Positions 52,151 to 60,343 of a stretch of 64,000 nucleotides of DNA are shown here, one piece after another; positions within the stretch are counted from its first letter, which is position 1; every line of letters starts with the position of its first letter. The notes beneath the pieces were generated by a model. That model saw only the letters and a program-made list of their open reading frames with translations. It was not told the origin of the DNA and did no database searches. The position numbers were made by a program, and so were the translations under genes. The DNA is from Xylanimonas ulmi. Its GTDB lineage: Bacteria; Actinomycetota; Actinomycetes; Actinomycetales; Cellulomonadaceae. Where the stretch lies: NCBI RefSeq assembly GCF_004216535.1, contig NZ_SGWX01000001.1, positions 3,286,001-3,350,000 of the forward strand. The letters are read 5' to 3'.

Positions 52151-53380
52151 TCAGCCTCTGGCGGCGGCCACGCGGGCGGCCGCGGCGTCGACCTTGGCGG
52201 CGAACGCCGGGTCCGAGCGCGCCCGGTCGACCAGGGCGTCGAGCATGGCGTCGGCGGCCGACGGGTCGGCGCTGGCGAGCACGAGGTCGCAGCCCGCGTC
52301 GACGGCCGCCACCGCGCGCTCGCCGGGCGACCACGCCTGGACCTGGCGGGCGGCCGAGACGTCGTCCGTGACCACCACGCCGTCGAACCCGAGGCGCTCG
52401 CGCACCAGCGAGACCACGGCGGGGGAGAACGCCGCGGGCAGCGCCGGGTCGATCTGGGCGTAGATCGCCGTCGAGACCATGACCCACGGGCGTGGGCCGG
52501 CGCTCGCCGACGTGCGGGCGAGCAGGTCGACGAACACGCCGACCGAGGCGTCGTGCGACGTCGTGACCGAGTCCGTCACGCCCGCGGTCGTGTCGGTGTT
52601 CGCCGTGACGCGGCCCAGGCCCGGGAAGTGCTTGAGCGTCGGGATCACTCCGGCCGCGCGCAGACCCTGGGCGAACGCGCTCGCCCCGGCCACGACGTCG
52701 GGCGCGGTGAACCCGTAGTTGCGCTCGAAGTGCCCGATCGGGGCGTTGGCGTCGGCGAGGTCGGGCGGCACCAGGTCGGCGACGGGCGCGAGGTCGACGT
52801 CGACCCCGGCCGCCGCGAGCTCGCGGCCCCAGGTCGTCGCCTGGGCCTCGAGGCCGGGCAGCGTGACCTGCGCCGTCGCGGGCGGGATGTCCGAGAAGCC
52901 GGGGCCCTGGAGCACCCGGACCGACCCGCCCTCCTGGTCGGTGGCCACGAGCAGGGGCACGGGGTCGGGGCTCAGCGCCCGGTAGGCGTCGGCCAGCGCC
53001 CGCACGTGCGCGGTGTCGGCGTGTGAGCGGCCGGACAGGAAGACGCCGCCCACGTGCCGGTCGGCGACCAGACGCTCGGTCACGTCGCGTGAGCCCGCGA
53101 CCGGCAGGCCCACCATGACGAGCTGGCCGACCTTCTGCTCTAGCGTCCACCCCGCGAGGGGGTCGCCGGTGGGTGAGGCGCTGGGCGGCGTCGGGCTGGG
53201 GGGCACGGGCGTCGTCGTCGGGCTGGGCGAGGGTGAGGGCGACGGCGGTGGCGGCGATGTCGAGGTCGGTGAGGGGGAGGGTGTCGCGGGTGAGGCCCCG
53301 CCGACGCACGCGGTCAGCAGCGTGAGGGTGAGGCCCAGTACGGCGGCCGTCGCCGCCGTGCGGGGCCCGCCCCGGGCCAT
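52151..53380 (-). CDS. glycoside hydrolase family 3 lipoprotein (beta-N-acetylhexosaminidase type)
   Basis: The 409-residue lipoprotein (lipobox LTAC) has a Pro/Ser-rich stalk (about 25-70) and a GH3 N-terminal domain (about 75-405). KHFPGLG near residue 249 and VVTDDVSA near 338, with the nucleophile Asp, are the GH3 signatures. WTLEQKVGQLVMVGLP starts the domain. NagZ-like members trim N-acetylglucosamine from cell-wall fragments. It is coupled to the following SRPBCC gene (TGATG overlap). Confidence 0.9.
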   Translation of the reverse strand: MARGGPRTAATAAVLGLTLTLLTACVGGASPATPSPSPTSTSPPPPSPSPSPSPTTTPVPPSPTPPSASPTGDPLAGWTLEQKVGQLVMVGLPVAGSRDVTERLVADRHVGGVFLSGRSHADTAHVRALADAYRALSPDPVPLLVATDQEGGSVRVLQGPGFSDIPPATAQVTLPGLEAQATTWGRELAAAGVDVDLAPVADLVPPDLADANAPIGHFERNYGFTAPDVVAGASAFAQGLRAAGVIPTLKHFPGLGRVTANTDTTAGVTDSVTTSHDASVGVFVDLLARTSASAGPRPWVMVSTAIYAQIDPALPAAFSPAVVSLVRERLGFDGVVVTDDVSAARQVQAWSPGERAVAAVDAGCDLVLASADPSAADAMLDALVDRARSDPAFAAKVDAAAARVAAARG

Positions 53381-53814
53381 CAGTGGCGGTGCGCTCCGTC
53401 GCTGTGCGCGAGCGAGCACAGGGCGTGGCTCCAGTGCTCCTGGCTGGCCCGGGCGTGCTCGGCCGAGTCGATGTTCTGCTGCACCACGGTGATCCGGGTG
53501 CCGCCGTCGGCGGGCTCGAGAGCGATCCGGATGTCGTGGTAGTTCTCGGGCACGTCGTCCAGGCCCGACAGGGGCGCGAAGTGCGTGAAGTGCATGAGCC
53601 GCGGGCGCTCGAACGCGAGCACCGTGCCGTGGTCCTCGAACTGGCGGCCGAAGAAGTGCCCCTCGAACGTGATCGGGCTGCCCACCTGGAAGTCCGACTC
53701 GATGTTGGCGCCCAACATCCAACGGGCGCCCGGGTGCATCAACTCGGCCCAGACCCGCTCGGGCGGTTGGGTGACGAACGTCGAGGCGGACGCGGTGTGG
53801 CGTTCGGTGCTCAT
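53380..53814 (-). CDS. SRPBCC (AHSA1-like) domain protein
   Basis: The 144-residue protein is a helix-grip START-type fold: ASTFVTQPPERVWAELMHPGARWMLGANIESDFQVGSPITFEG, ending in a C-terminal helix. SRPBCC proteins bind hydrophobic small molecules. The ligand is unknown. It is cotranscribed with the GH3 gene and overlaps its start by 1 bp. A His-rich end (SDGAHRH) is a minor oddity. Confidence 0.85.
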   Translation of the reverse strand: MSTERHTASASTFVTQPPERVWAELMHPGARWMLGANIESDFQVGSPITFEGHFFGRQFEDHGTVLAFERPRLMHFTHFAPLSGLDDVPENYHDIRIALEPADGGTRITVVQQNIDSAEHARASQEHWSHALCSLAHSDGAHRH

Positions 53815-53831
53815 AGAGCGAACCTAACGCG

Positions 53832-54950
53832 TCACAGCGACTGCGCCAGCGCCGCGAGGAATCCCGCCACGTCGCTGTCGCTGGTTGCCCAGCCACACAT
53901 CCACCGCGCCTCGACGCGCTCGGGGCTCTCCCCGTCGGCCCAGTTGTAGAACAGCGTCCGGGCCCGCAGGCGGTCGGCGGCGTCGCGGGGGAGCGTGGCG
54001 AAGACGGCGTTGGCCTGCGTGGGGCGCGTGAGTCGCACGACGTCGCCGCCCAGGGCCTCGACGCCGGCGCGCAGACGCGCCGCGGCGGCGTTGGCGGCGG
54101 CCGCGTTGCGCCACCACAGCGGCGCGGTGGTTGAGCCTGTCGAGACCACCGGGGTTCCCGGCTCGCCCAGCAGGGCGAGCAGCTGCGCGCTGACGTACCG
54201 CGTCTTGGAGGCGAGCTGCATGGTCGACTTGCGCAGGTACGGCACGGCCGCAGCCGCCGCCCGGCGCGCGGCCGCGGCGCCCGGGGTCGGGGCGTCGTCG
54301 GGCCCCAGCACCACGACGGCCTCGCCCAGCAGGCCGCCGTTCTTCGCCGCGCCCAGCGAGACGATGTCGACGCCGACGTCGGTGGTCAGCTCCCGCAGGC
54401 CCACTCCCAGGAACGCGGCGGCGTTGGCCAGCCGCGACCCGTCGACGTGCACCGCGAGCCCCATCGCGTGCGCCGCCTCGACGAGCGCGCGCAGGTCCTG
54501 CGTGCGGTAGACGGTGCCGAGCTCGGTGGACTGCGTGAGCGTCAGCACGGCGGGCTGCGCGCGGTGCACGTCGCCGAGCTCGCCCGCCCACGCCTCGATG
54601 TCGCCGACTGTGAGGCGCCCGTGCGCCGTCGGGCGCGTGAGCACCTTGAGGCCGCCGACGCGCTCGGGGGCGCCGCCCTCGTCGGTGTTGAGGTGCGCGA
54701 CGTCGGAGGCGACGACTCCGGCCCAGCGCGACGTCGTCGCCATGAGCGCGACGACGTTGGCGCCCGTGCCGTTGAGCACCGGGAACGCCGCGGCCCCGGC
54801 GCCGAACACCTCGCGCACGCGCTCGGCGAGGCGGGCCGTCCAGGGGTCCGCGCCGTAGGCGACGGCGTACCCCTCGTTGGCCTGCGCGATCGCGGCGAGC
54901 ACCTCGGGGTGCGTGGGGGCGTAGTTGTCGGAGGCGAACGGCGGCAGCAC
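53832..54950 (-). CDS. threonine aldolase family protein (beta-eliminating lyase)
   Basis: The 372-residue fold-type I PLP enzyme has FASDNYAPTHPEVLAAI, LNGTGANVVALMA, the cofactor Asp in AVHVDGSRLANAA and the Schiff-base Lys in SLGAAKNGGLLGEAVV. It cleaves L-threonine/allo-threonine to glycine and acetaldehyde, or a related beta-hydroxy amino acid. At residues about 267-275 it holds VVSTGSTT, encoded by a palindromic-repeat copy, between the small-domain helices (LLALLGEPGTP and LWWRNAAAANAAAARL). Starts at GTG 54950. Confidence 0.9.
   Translation of the reverse strand: MLPPFASDNYAPTHPEVLAAIAQANEGYAVAYGADPWTARLAERVREVFGAGAAAFPVLNGTGANVVALMATTSRWAGVVASDVAHLNTDEGGAPERVGGLKVLTRPTAHGRLTVGDIEAWAGELGDVHRAQPAVLTLTQSTELGTVYRTQDLRALVEAAHAMGLAVHVDGSRLANAAAFLGVGLRELTTDVGVDIVSLGAAKNGGLLGEAVVVLGPDDAPTPGAAAARRAAAAAVPYLRKSTMQLASKTRYVSAQLLALLGEPGTPVVSTGSTTAPLWWRNAAAANAAAARLRAGVEALGGDVVRLTRPTQANAVFATLPRDAADRLRARTLFYNWADGESPERVEARWMCGWATSDSDVAGFLAALAQSL
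54127..54149 (+). repeat. 23-bp palindromic repeat inside the threonine-aldolase-like gene
   Basis: This is a full copy of the element GTGGTT-N11-GACCAC with core GAGCCTGTCGA. It differs from the hrpA copy at one base and encodes VVSTGSTT on the minus strand. Confidence 0.9.
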
Positions 54951-55053
54951 GCGGTCAGCGTAGGTCGTGGGGGCGGGTGAGGGCAGCGCCGCGGCGACGT
55001 TCGATCACCAGCCGCTCGCCTGCGGCCGGGGCGCGTGCCCGTAGGGTGGGCGG

Positions 55054-55518
55054 ATGCGCTGGCTGCGAGGGCTGTTCGTCGTCTACCTGGCGGCCGTGTT
55101 GACCCTGACCATGTGGCCGCAGCTTGAGGACACGTCGGTGCCCGGATGGGCCGACGCCACCATCGAGGCGCTGGCCCGGGTCGGGATTCACGTCGACGTG
55201 ACGTTCCTGGAGGCGGCGTCGAACCTGGTGATGTTCCTGCCGTTCGGCGTGCTGGGCCTGGTGCTCGTGGCCCACGCGCGGCGCTCGTGGGGCGCCGGGA
55301 CGCTCGTGCTCGCCGTGGCCGGGGCGGGGTTCGCGTTGTCGACGCTCATCGAGACGACGCAGCTCGCCATCCCGGGTCGCGTGAGCACGCTGCAGGACGT
55401 GGCGCTCAACACCGGTGGCGCGCTGGTGGGGGCGGCCGCCGCTGAGGCCGTCCGCTCGGCACTTCGTCGTCGGGTCGTGCCCCCGAGCGGACGACCCGAC
55501 GACGAAGTGCCGACGTGA
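55054..55518 (+). CDS. VanZ family membrane protein
   Basis: The 154-residue VanZ-like protein has four hydrophobic segments. LRGLFVVYLAAVLTLTMWP, EAASNLVMFLPFGVLGLVLV and IETTQLAIPGRVSTLQDVALNTGGALVG are the family's signature positions (N-P-F-G and E-Q-x-x-R-x-D-N-G). VanZ domains are linked to glycopeptide tolerance and envelope function, but the mechanism is unknown. The last 22 residues are encoded by a 23-bp inverted repeat (RSALRRRVVPPSGRPDDEVPT). Confidence 0.88.
   Translation: MRWLRGLFVVYLAAVLTLTMWPQLEDTSVPGWADATIEALARVGIHVDVTFLEAASNLVMFLPFGVLGLVLVAHARRSWGAGTLVLAVAGAGFALSTLIETTQLAIPGRVSTLQDVALNTGGALVGAAAAEAVRSALRRRVVPPSGRPDDEVPT
55456..55513 (+). repeat. perfect 23-bp inverted repeat at the 3' end of the vanZ gene
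   Basis: The arms at 55456-55478 and 55491-55513 are exact reverse complements (first arm starts TCGGCACTTCGTCGTCGGG). The loop is 12 bases. The hairpin lies inside the coding frame and ends 2 bp before the stop codon. It could be a terminator, a REP-like element or both. Confidence 0.95.
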
Positions 55519-55542
55519 GCGGGCTGTGACGCGAGAGTCTGG

Positions 55543-56202
55543 TCAGCGGGGCGCGGCGGTCGGGGCCGCCATGGGGGTGGGAGCAGGGCGGGCGCCGAGC
55601 GGTCCTTGCCCGGCGACGTCGAGGCCCGCCTCGACCACCTGAGCGACGCCGTCGGCGAGGCGCACCGTGGAGACCGAGGCGTTGGGCAGCGGGACCAGCG
55701 GGCCCGGCCGCACCGTCCACAGGTAGGCCCCCAGGGTGAGCCCGTGCCCGACGACGAGCACGTCGCCCTCAGGGTGCTCGTCGGCGATGCGCTCGAACAC
55801 CCCCGCGACGCGCCCCATGAACGCGGCGCCCGACTCGCCCTTCGGCAGCCCGGGGTGGCGGCCCGAGAGCACGGCCGGAACCAGGTCGGCCCACGGCTCG
55901 ACGGCCTCGAGCTCGCGTTCGGGGCGGCGCTCGAACACCCCGAAGTCATACTCGCGCAGGTCGGCGTCGACCCGCAGGCGCAGGTGCTCGTGGTGCCGCA
56001 GGATCTCGACCGCCGTGGCCACCGCGCGGCCCGACGGCGAGGAGTACACGGCGGTGAAGTCCGACGCCGCGAGGTGGTGCGCCGTCGACCGCACGCCCGC
56101 GCGGCCGGTGCGTGTCAGTGGCGAGTTGGAGGATCCCTGCAAGATCGAGCGGGCGTTGAACTGTGTCTGCCCGTGTCGCACGAGCGTGAGGGTGAGGGTC
56201 AT
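55543..56202 (-). CDS. histidine phosphatase family protein (phosphoglycerate-mutase-like)
   Basis: The 219-residue protein has the phospho-His motif LTLVRHGQTQFN, the second Arg in VYSSPSGRAVATA, the Glu-bearing LREYDFGVFE and the second His in LVVGHGLTLGAYL. These are the catalytic residues of the RHG superfamily. It may dephosphorylate a sugar or nucleotide; the exact substrate is unknown. An Ala/Pro-rich C-terminal tail is extra. Confidence 0.9.
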   Translation of the reverse strand: MTLTLTLVRHGQTQFNARSILQGSSNSPLTRTGRAGVRSTAHHLAASDFTAVYSSPSGRAVATAVEILRHHEHLRLRVDADLREYDFGVFERRPERELEAVEPWADLVPAVLSGRHPGLPKGESGAAFMGRVAGVFERIADEHPEGDVLVVGHGLTLGAYLWTVRPGPLVPLPNASVSTVRLADGVAQVVEAGLDVAGQGPLGARPAPTPMAAPTAAPR

Positions 56203-56319
56203 CGTGGTCCCTTTCGTTGTCCGTCCCCCAGACAGTACTCACGCCACGGTGGCCGCGGGGAGACCGGAGGGTGACCTCCACGCGAACACTCGTGTGGTGA
56301 CGGGGCGAGGGGGTGGAGC

Positions 56320-59300
56320 GTGTACCTGATCGGTGACGACCTGGTGCTGTCGGCGAGCGACCTGACAGCCGCAGCGACCTGCGAGCTCGCGTTCCTGCGC
56401 TCGCTCGACGCGCGGCTCGGCCGCATCCCGGACCCGCCCGCAGCGGACGATCCGATGCTCGCGCGCACCGCGTCGCTCGGGCAGCGGCACGAGCTGCGTG
56501 TGCTGCGCGAGTACGAGGAACGGTTCGGGTCCGCGCGCCCGGCGAACGAGGGCGGCGGCGGCGTCGTCGTGGTCGACCGGCCCGCGCTGCGTGACCCCGA
56601 CGCCGTCGGCGCGGCGCTCGCGGCCACGCGCGCGGCGTTCGACGCGGGCGCCGACGTCGTCTTCCAGGCGATGTTCGCCGAGCCGCCCGCCACGGGTCCC
56701 GACGGTGGCGCGCGCCCGGGCTTCGTCGGGTTCGCCGACTTCGTGGTGCGCGAGCCCGACGGGCGCTACCGCGTGCAGGACACCAAGCTCGCGCGGCACG
56801 CGCGCGTCACCGCGCTGCTGCAACTGGCCGCCTACGCCGGGCGGCTGCGCGCGCTGGGCGTGCCGGTCGCCGACGAGGTCGACCTGGTGCTCGGCGACGG
56901 CGCGCGCAGCACGCACCGGCTCGCCGACGTCGAGCCGGTCTACCGGCTGCGGCGCGCGCACCTCGAACGCCTCGTCGCCGACCACCTCGCCGACCCCGGT
57001 CCCGCCGCGTGGGGCGACGCGCGCTGGTCGGTGTGCGGGCGGTGCGCGGTGTGCGACGCCGAGGCGACCGCCCACCGCGACGTCCTGCTCGTGGCGGGAC
57101 TGCGGGCCAGCCAGCGGGCGCGGCTCGCCGCGGTGGGCGTCACAACCATCGACGGGCTCGCGGCGTCGTCGGGCGCGGTCGAGGGCATCGGCCAGGCGAC
57201 GCTCGACACGCTGCGCGAGCAGGCGGCGCTGCAGATCGAGTCGGAGGCGGGCGGGGCGGCGCGCGCGCCCGTGGTGCGCGTCGTCGACCCGCAGGGGCTC
57301 GCCGTGATCCCCGAGCCCGATGAGGGCGACGTGTTCTTCGACTTCGAGGGCGACCCGCTGCACACCGAGGGCGACGGCACGCGGTGGGGGCTCGACTACC
57401 TCTTCGGGCTCGTGGAGGCGGACGGGACGTTCCGGGCCTGGTGGGCGCACTCGTTCGACGAGGAGCGGCGCGCGCTGCTCGGATTCCTCGACTACCTGCG
57501 CGAGCGCCGCCTGCGGCACCCGGGCCTGCACGTCTACCACTACGCCTCCTACGAGCGCACGCACCTGCTGGCGCTCGCGGCCCGGCACGGCGTCGGCGAG
57601 CAGGAGGTCGACCAGATCCTGCGCGAGCACGTGCTGGTGGACCTCTATCCGGTGGTGCGCCGGTCGGTGCGCGTGGGCAGCCGGTCCTACTCGATCAAGA
57701 AGCTTGAGCCGTTGTACATGGGCGACGACCTGCGCTCGGGCGACGTGCAGACCGCCACCGCCTCGATCGATGAGTACGCCGCGGCGCGTGACGCGCTCGC
57801 GCGCGGCGACGAGGAGCGGGCCCGCGCGCTGCTCGACGCCATCGCCGACTACAACGCCTACGACTGCCGCTCGACGCTCGCGCTGCGCGACTGGCTCCTG
57901 GGGCTCGCGCGCGAGCGCGGCGTGACCCCGGCGCCCGTGGCCGAGCCGGCGCCCGGGCCCGAGGTCGAGGCCTCGCCGCTCGCGGCCCGGCTCGCGGCGC
58001 TCGCGGGCGACCCGCTCGACGCCGACCGCACCGCGGACCAGCGCGCGCTCGGGCTCGCCGCCGCCGCGATCGACTACCACCGGCGTGAGCAGAAGTCGTT
58101 CTGGTGGGGGCACTACTCGCGGCTCGTCGAGCCGCTCGCGGACTGGGCCGCCACGCGCGACGTGCTGCGCGTCGAGGGCGTGCGCGTGGTGCGCGACTGG
58201 TACCGCGAGGGCCGCCAGCGCACCGACCGGCGGCTGCTCGAACTGCGCGGCGAGTGGGCGCCCGGCTCACGCCCGACCGCAGGCGGCCAGGCCTACCTGC
58301 TCTACGAGCACCCCGGCCCGTACCCGAACCCGGCGGCCGACCCTGGCGCGCGCTCGGCGCGGACCGTGCGCGTGGTCGAGGCGCTCGACGACGGCGCGGT
58401 GCTGGTCGAGGAGACGCTGCCGGCCGGGGTCGAGTCGCATGCGATGGTGCCCAGCGCGCTCACGCCGGGGCCGCCGCCGAGCGCGGGGTCCCAGGTGGGC
58501 GCCATCGAGGAGTGGGCCCAGCGCCTGATCGACCCCGCGGTGGTTGAGCCTGCGGTGGTTGAGCCTGTCGAAACCACCCGGACCGACCGTGGAGTGGTTT
58601 CGACAGGCTCAACCACCGCGGGAGATCACCCCGGGTGGCCGCGTGACGCGGTGGTCGACGTGCTGCGGCGCGTCCCGCCGCGCACGCGTTCGGGCGCCCT
58701 GGCGCCCGTCGTGGTCGGTCCGGACGGCGAGGGCGACACCCTGAGCGCGGTCGTGGCGAGTGTCGCCGACCTCGACCACTCCTACCTCGCGGTTCAGGGG
58801 CCGCCCGGCACCGGCAAGACCTACCTGGCCGCGCGCGTCATCCGCGCGCTCGTGGAGCGGCGGGGGTGGCGCGTCGGCGTCGTCGCGCAGTCGCACGCCG
58901 TGGTCGAGAACGTGCTGGACGGCGTGGTGCGAGCAGGGCTCGACCCCGATCTGGTGGGCAAGGAGCCCGCCGACGCCGAGGCCGAGCACGCCTTCACCGC
59001 CGTGCCCCGCGCGCAGTACGCGGCGTTCGCCGCCGAGCGTGCGAGCAGGGGGTGCGTGCTGGGCGGCACGGCGTGGGACTTCTCGAACGTCGACCGGGTG
59101 GAGCGGCGCTCGCTCGACCTGCTCGTGGTCGACGAGGCGGGTCAGTACTCGCTGGCCACGACCATCGCGGCGAGCGTCGCCGCGCGCAACCTGCTGCTGC
59201 TCGGTGACCCGCAACAGCTCCCGCAGGTCTCACAGGGCACGCACCCCGAGCCGGTGGACACCTCGGCGCTGGGCTGGGTCACCGACGGGCACGACGTGCT

Positions 59301-59937
59301 GCCGCCCGAGCTCGGCTACTTCTTGGCCGCGAGCCGGCGGATGCACCCGCAGGTCTCGCGGCCGGTGTCCGAGCTGTCGTACGAGGGCCAGTTGCACTCA
59401 CACCCGACGGCGTCGCTGCGCGATCTCGACGGTGTCTCACCGGGGCTACACCTGCGGCCCGTGCGGCACACGGGGCGGTCGACCGAGTCCCCCGAGGAGG
59501 CCGCCGAGGTCGTCGCGATCGTCCGCTCGCTCGTCGGCAGGAGCTGGCGCGCGGGGCCGGGCGGCGCGGGTCCCGACAGCGCTGCGCGCGCGCTCACCGC
59601 GGCGGACGTCGTCGTGGTGACGCCCTACAACGCGCAGGTGCAGTGCGTGCGCGCCGCGCTCGACGCCGCCGGGCTGGGCGAGGCGAGGGTGGGGACCGTC
59701 GACAAGTTCCAGGGGCAGGAGGCCGCGGTCGCGATCGTGACGCTCGCGGCGTCGGACGCGGGCGAGGCGCCGCGCGGCATGGAGTTCCTGCTGATGAAGA
59801 ACCGCCTCAACGTGGCGATCTCACGCGCGCAGTGGGCCGCGTGGCTGGTGTGGAGCCCCGCGCTGCTCGACCACCTGCCCTCCACACCGGCCGCGCTGGC
59901 GCAGCTCAGCGCGTTCGCGCGCCTCGTGGACGCGTAG
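56320..59937 (+). CDS. TM0106-type RecB-like nuclease fused to AAA helicase
   Basis: The 1,205-residue protein has an N-terminal RecB-like nuclease of the TM0106 family (about 1-330: LSASDLTAAATCELAFLRSLDARLG, YRVQDTKLARHARVTALLQLAAYA). An RNase H-like domain (about 335-530, FFDFEGDPLHTEGDGTRWGLDYLFGLV) follows. A superfamily-1 helicase completes it: Walker A QGPPGTGKT near 826, VDEAGQYSLAT near 935, LLGDPQQLPQV and TVDKFQGQEA. It probably processes DNA or RNA ends. Residues about 741-766, between the nuclease and helicase, are encoded by palindromic repeats. Start GTG 56320. Confidence 0.9.
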   Translation: MYLIGDDLVLSASDLTAAATCELAFLRSLDARLGRIPDPPAADDPMLARTASLGQRHELRVLREYEERFGSARPANEGGGGVVVVDRPALRDPDAVGAALAATRAAFDAGADVVFQAMFAEPPATGPDGGARPGFVGFADFVVREPDGRYRVQDTKLARHARVTALLQLAAYAGRLRALGVPVADEVDLVLGDGARSTHRLADVEPVYRLRRAHLERLVADHLADPGPAAWGDARWSVCGRCAVCDAEATAHRDVLLVAGLRASQRARLAAVGVTTIDGLAASSGAVEGIGQATLDTLREQAALQIESEAGGAARAPVVRVVDPQGLAVIPEPDEGDVFFDFEGDPLHTEGDGTRWGLDYLFGLVEADGTFRAWWAHSFDEERRALLGFLDYLRERRLRHPGLHVYHYASYERTHLLALAARHGVGEQEVDQILREHVLVDLYPVVRRSVRVGSRSYSIKKLEPLYMGDDLRSGDVQTATASIDEYAAARDALARGDEERARALLDAIADYNAYDCRSTLALRDWLLGLARERGVTPAPVAEPAPGPEVEASPLAARLAALAGDPLDADRTADQRALGLAAAAIDYHRREQKSFWWGHYSRLVEPLADWAATRDVLRVEGVRVVRDWYREGRQRTDRRLLELRGEWAPGSRPTAGGQAYLLYEHPGPYPNPAADPGARSARTVRVVEALDDGAVLVEETLPAGVESHAMVPSALTPGPPPSAGSQVGAIEEWAQRLIDPAVVEPAVVEPVETTRTDRGVVSTGSTTAGDHPGWPRDAVVDVLRRVPPRTRSGALAPVVVGPDGEGDTLSAVVASVADLDHSYLAVQGPPGTGKTYLAARVIRALVERRGWRVGVVAQSHAVVENVLDGVVRAGLDPDLVGKEPADAEAEHAFTAVPRAQYAAFAAERASRGCVLGGTAWDFSNVDRVERRSLDLLVVDEAGQYSLATTIAASVAARNLLLLGDPQQLPQVSQGTHPEPVDTSALGWVTDGHDVLPPELGYFLAASRRMHPQVSRPVSELSYEGQLHSHPTASLRDLDGVSPGLHLRPVRHTGRSTESPEEAAEVVAIVRSLVGRSWRAGPGGAGPDSAARALTAADVVVVTPYNAQVQCVRAALDAAGLGEARVGTVDKFQGQEAAVAIVTLAASDAGEAPRGMEFLLMKNRLNVAISRAQWAAWLVWSPALLDHLPSTPAALAQLSAFARLVDA
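58537..58566. repeat. 15-bp tandem duplication next to the palindromic repeats
   Basis: GCGGTGGTTGAGCCT occurs twice in tandem. It equals the outer half of the 23-bp element. In the helicase gene it encodes AVVEP twice. Confidence 0.92.
58552..58619. repeat. inverted pair of palindromic repeats inside the nuclease-helicase gene
   Basis: Two full copies of the 23-bp element (58555-58577 and 58594-58616) lie in opposite orientation, with perfect 26-bp arms (58552-58577 and 58594-58619) and a 16-bp loop. Together they encode VVEPVETT and VVSTGSTT in one linker. This is a REP-doublet arrangement, embedded in coding sequence without breaking the frame. Confidence 0.95.
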
Positions 59938-59944
59938 CGGGCGC

Positions 59945-60343
59945 TCAGGGCAGCAGGTCGCCGTCGACGTAGAGCCAGTGGCCGTGCTCACGGATGAAGC
60001 GGCTGACCTCGTGCAGGCGGCCGCGCTCACCGGTGGCCGCGTGGCGCCACGCGGCCGCGAACTCGACCTCGCCCGCGTCGTCGAACGGTCCGCCCGCGCG
60101 CGTGGCGAGGATGTCGAGGCGGCGCCAGACGACGTCGTCGTCGAGGTCGAGCGTGGCCGGGCGCGTGCTCGGGTGCCAGGAGGCGCGCAGCCAGGCGTCG
60201 TCGCCCGCGGCGAAGGCGCTGTAGCGCGAGCGCATGAGCGCCTCGGCGGTGGCGGCGGGGCGCTGCCCGCGGTGGACGGGCGCGCAGCACTCACCGAAGG
60301 CGAGGCCCGACAGGCAGGGGCAGCGGGCGCCGTCGTCGATCAT
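59945..60343 (-). CDS. YchJ family (UPF0225) metal-binding protein
   Basis: The 132-residue protein has an N-terminal SEC-C-like zinc motif (RCPCLSGLAFGECCAPVHRG, Cys-x-Cys...Cys-Cys/His) and a helical body with RSRYSAFAAGDDAWLRASWHPSTRP, as in YchJ. The function is unknown. ATG overlaps the MFS stop by 4 bp, so it is translated after the MFS protein. Confidence 0.88.
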   Translation of the reverse strand: MIDDGARCPCLSGLAFGECCAPVHRGQRPAATAEALMRSRYSAFAAGDDAWLRASWHPSTRPATLDLDDDVVWRRLDILATRAGGPFDDAGEVEFAAAWRHAATGERGRLHEVSRFIREHGHWLYVDGDLLP

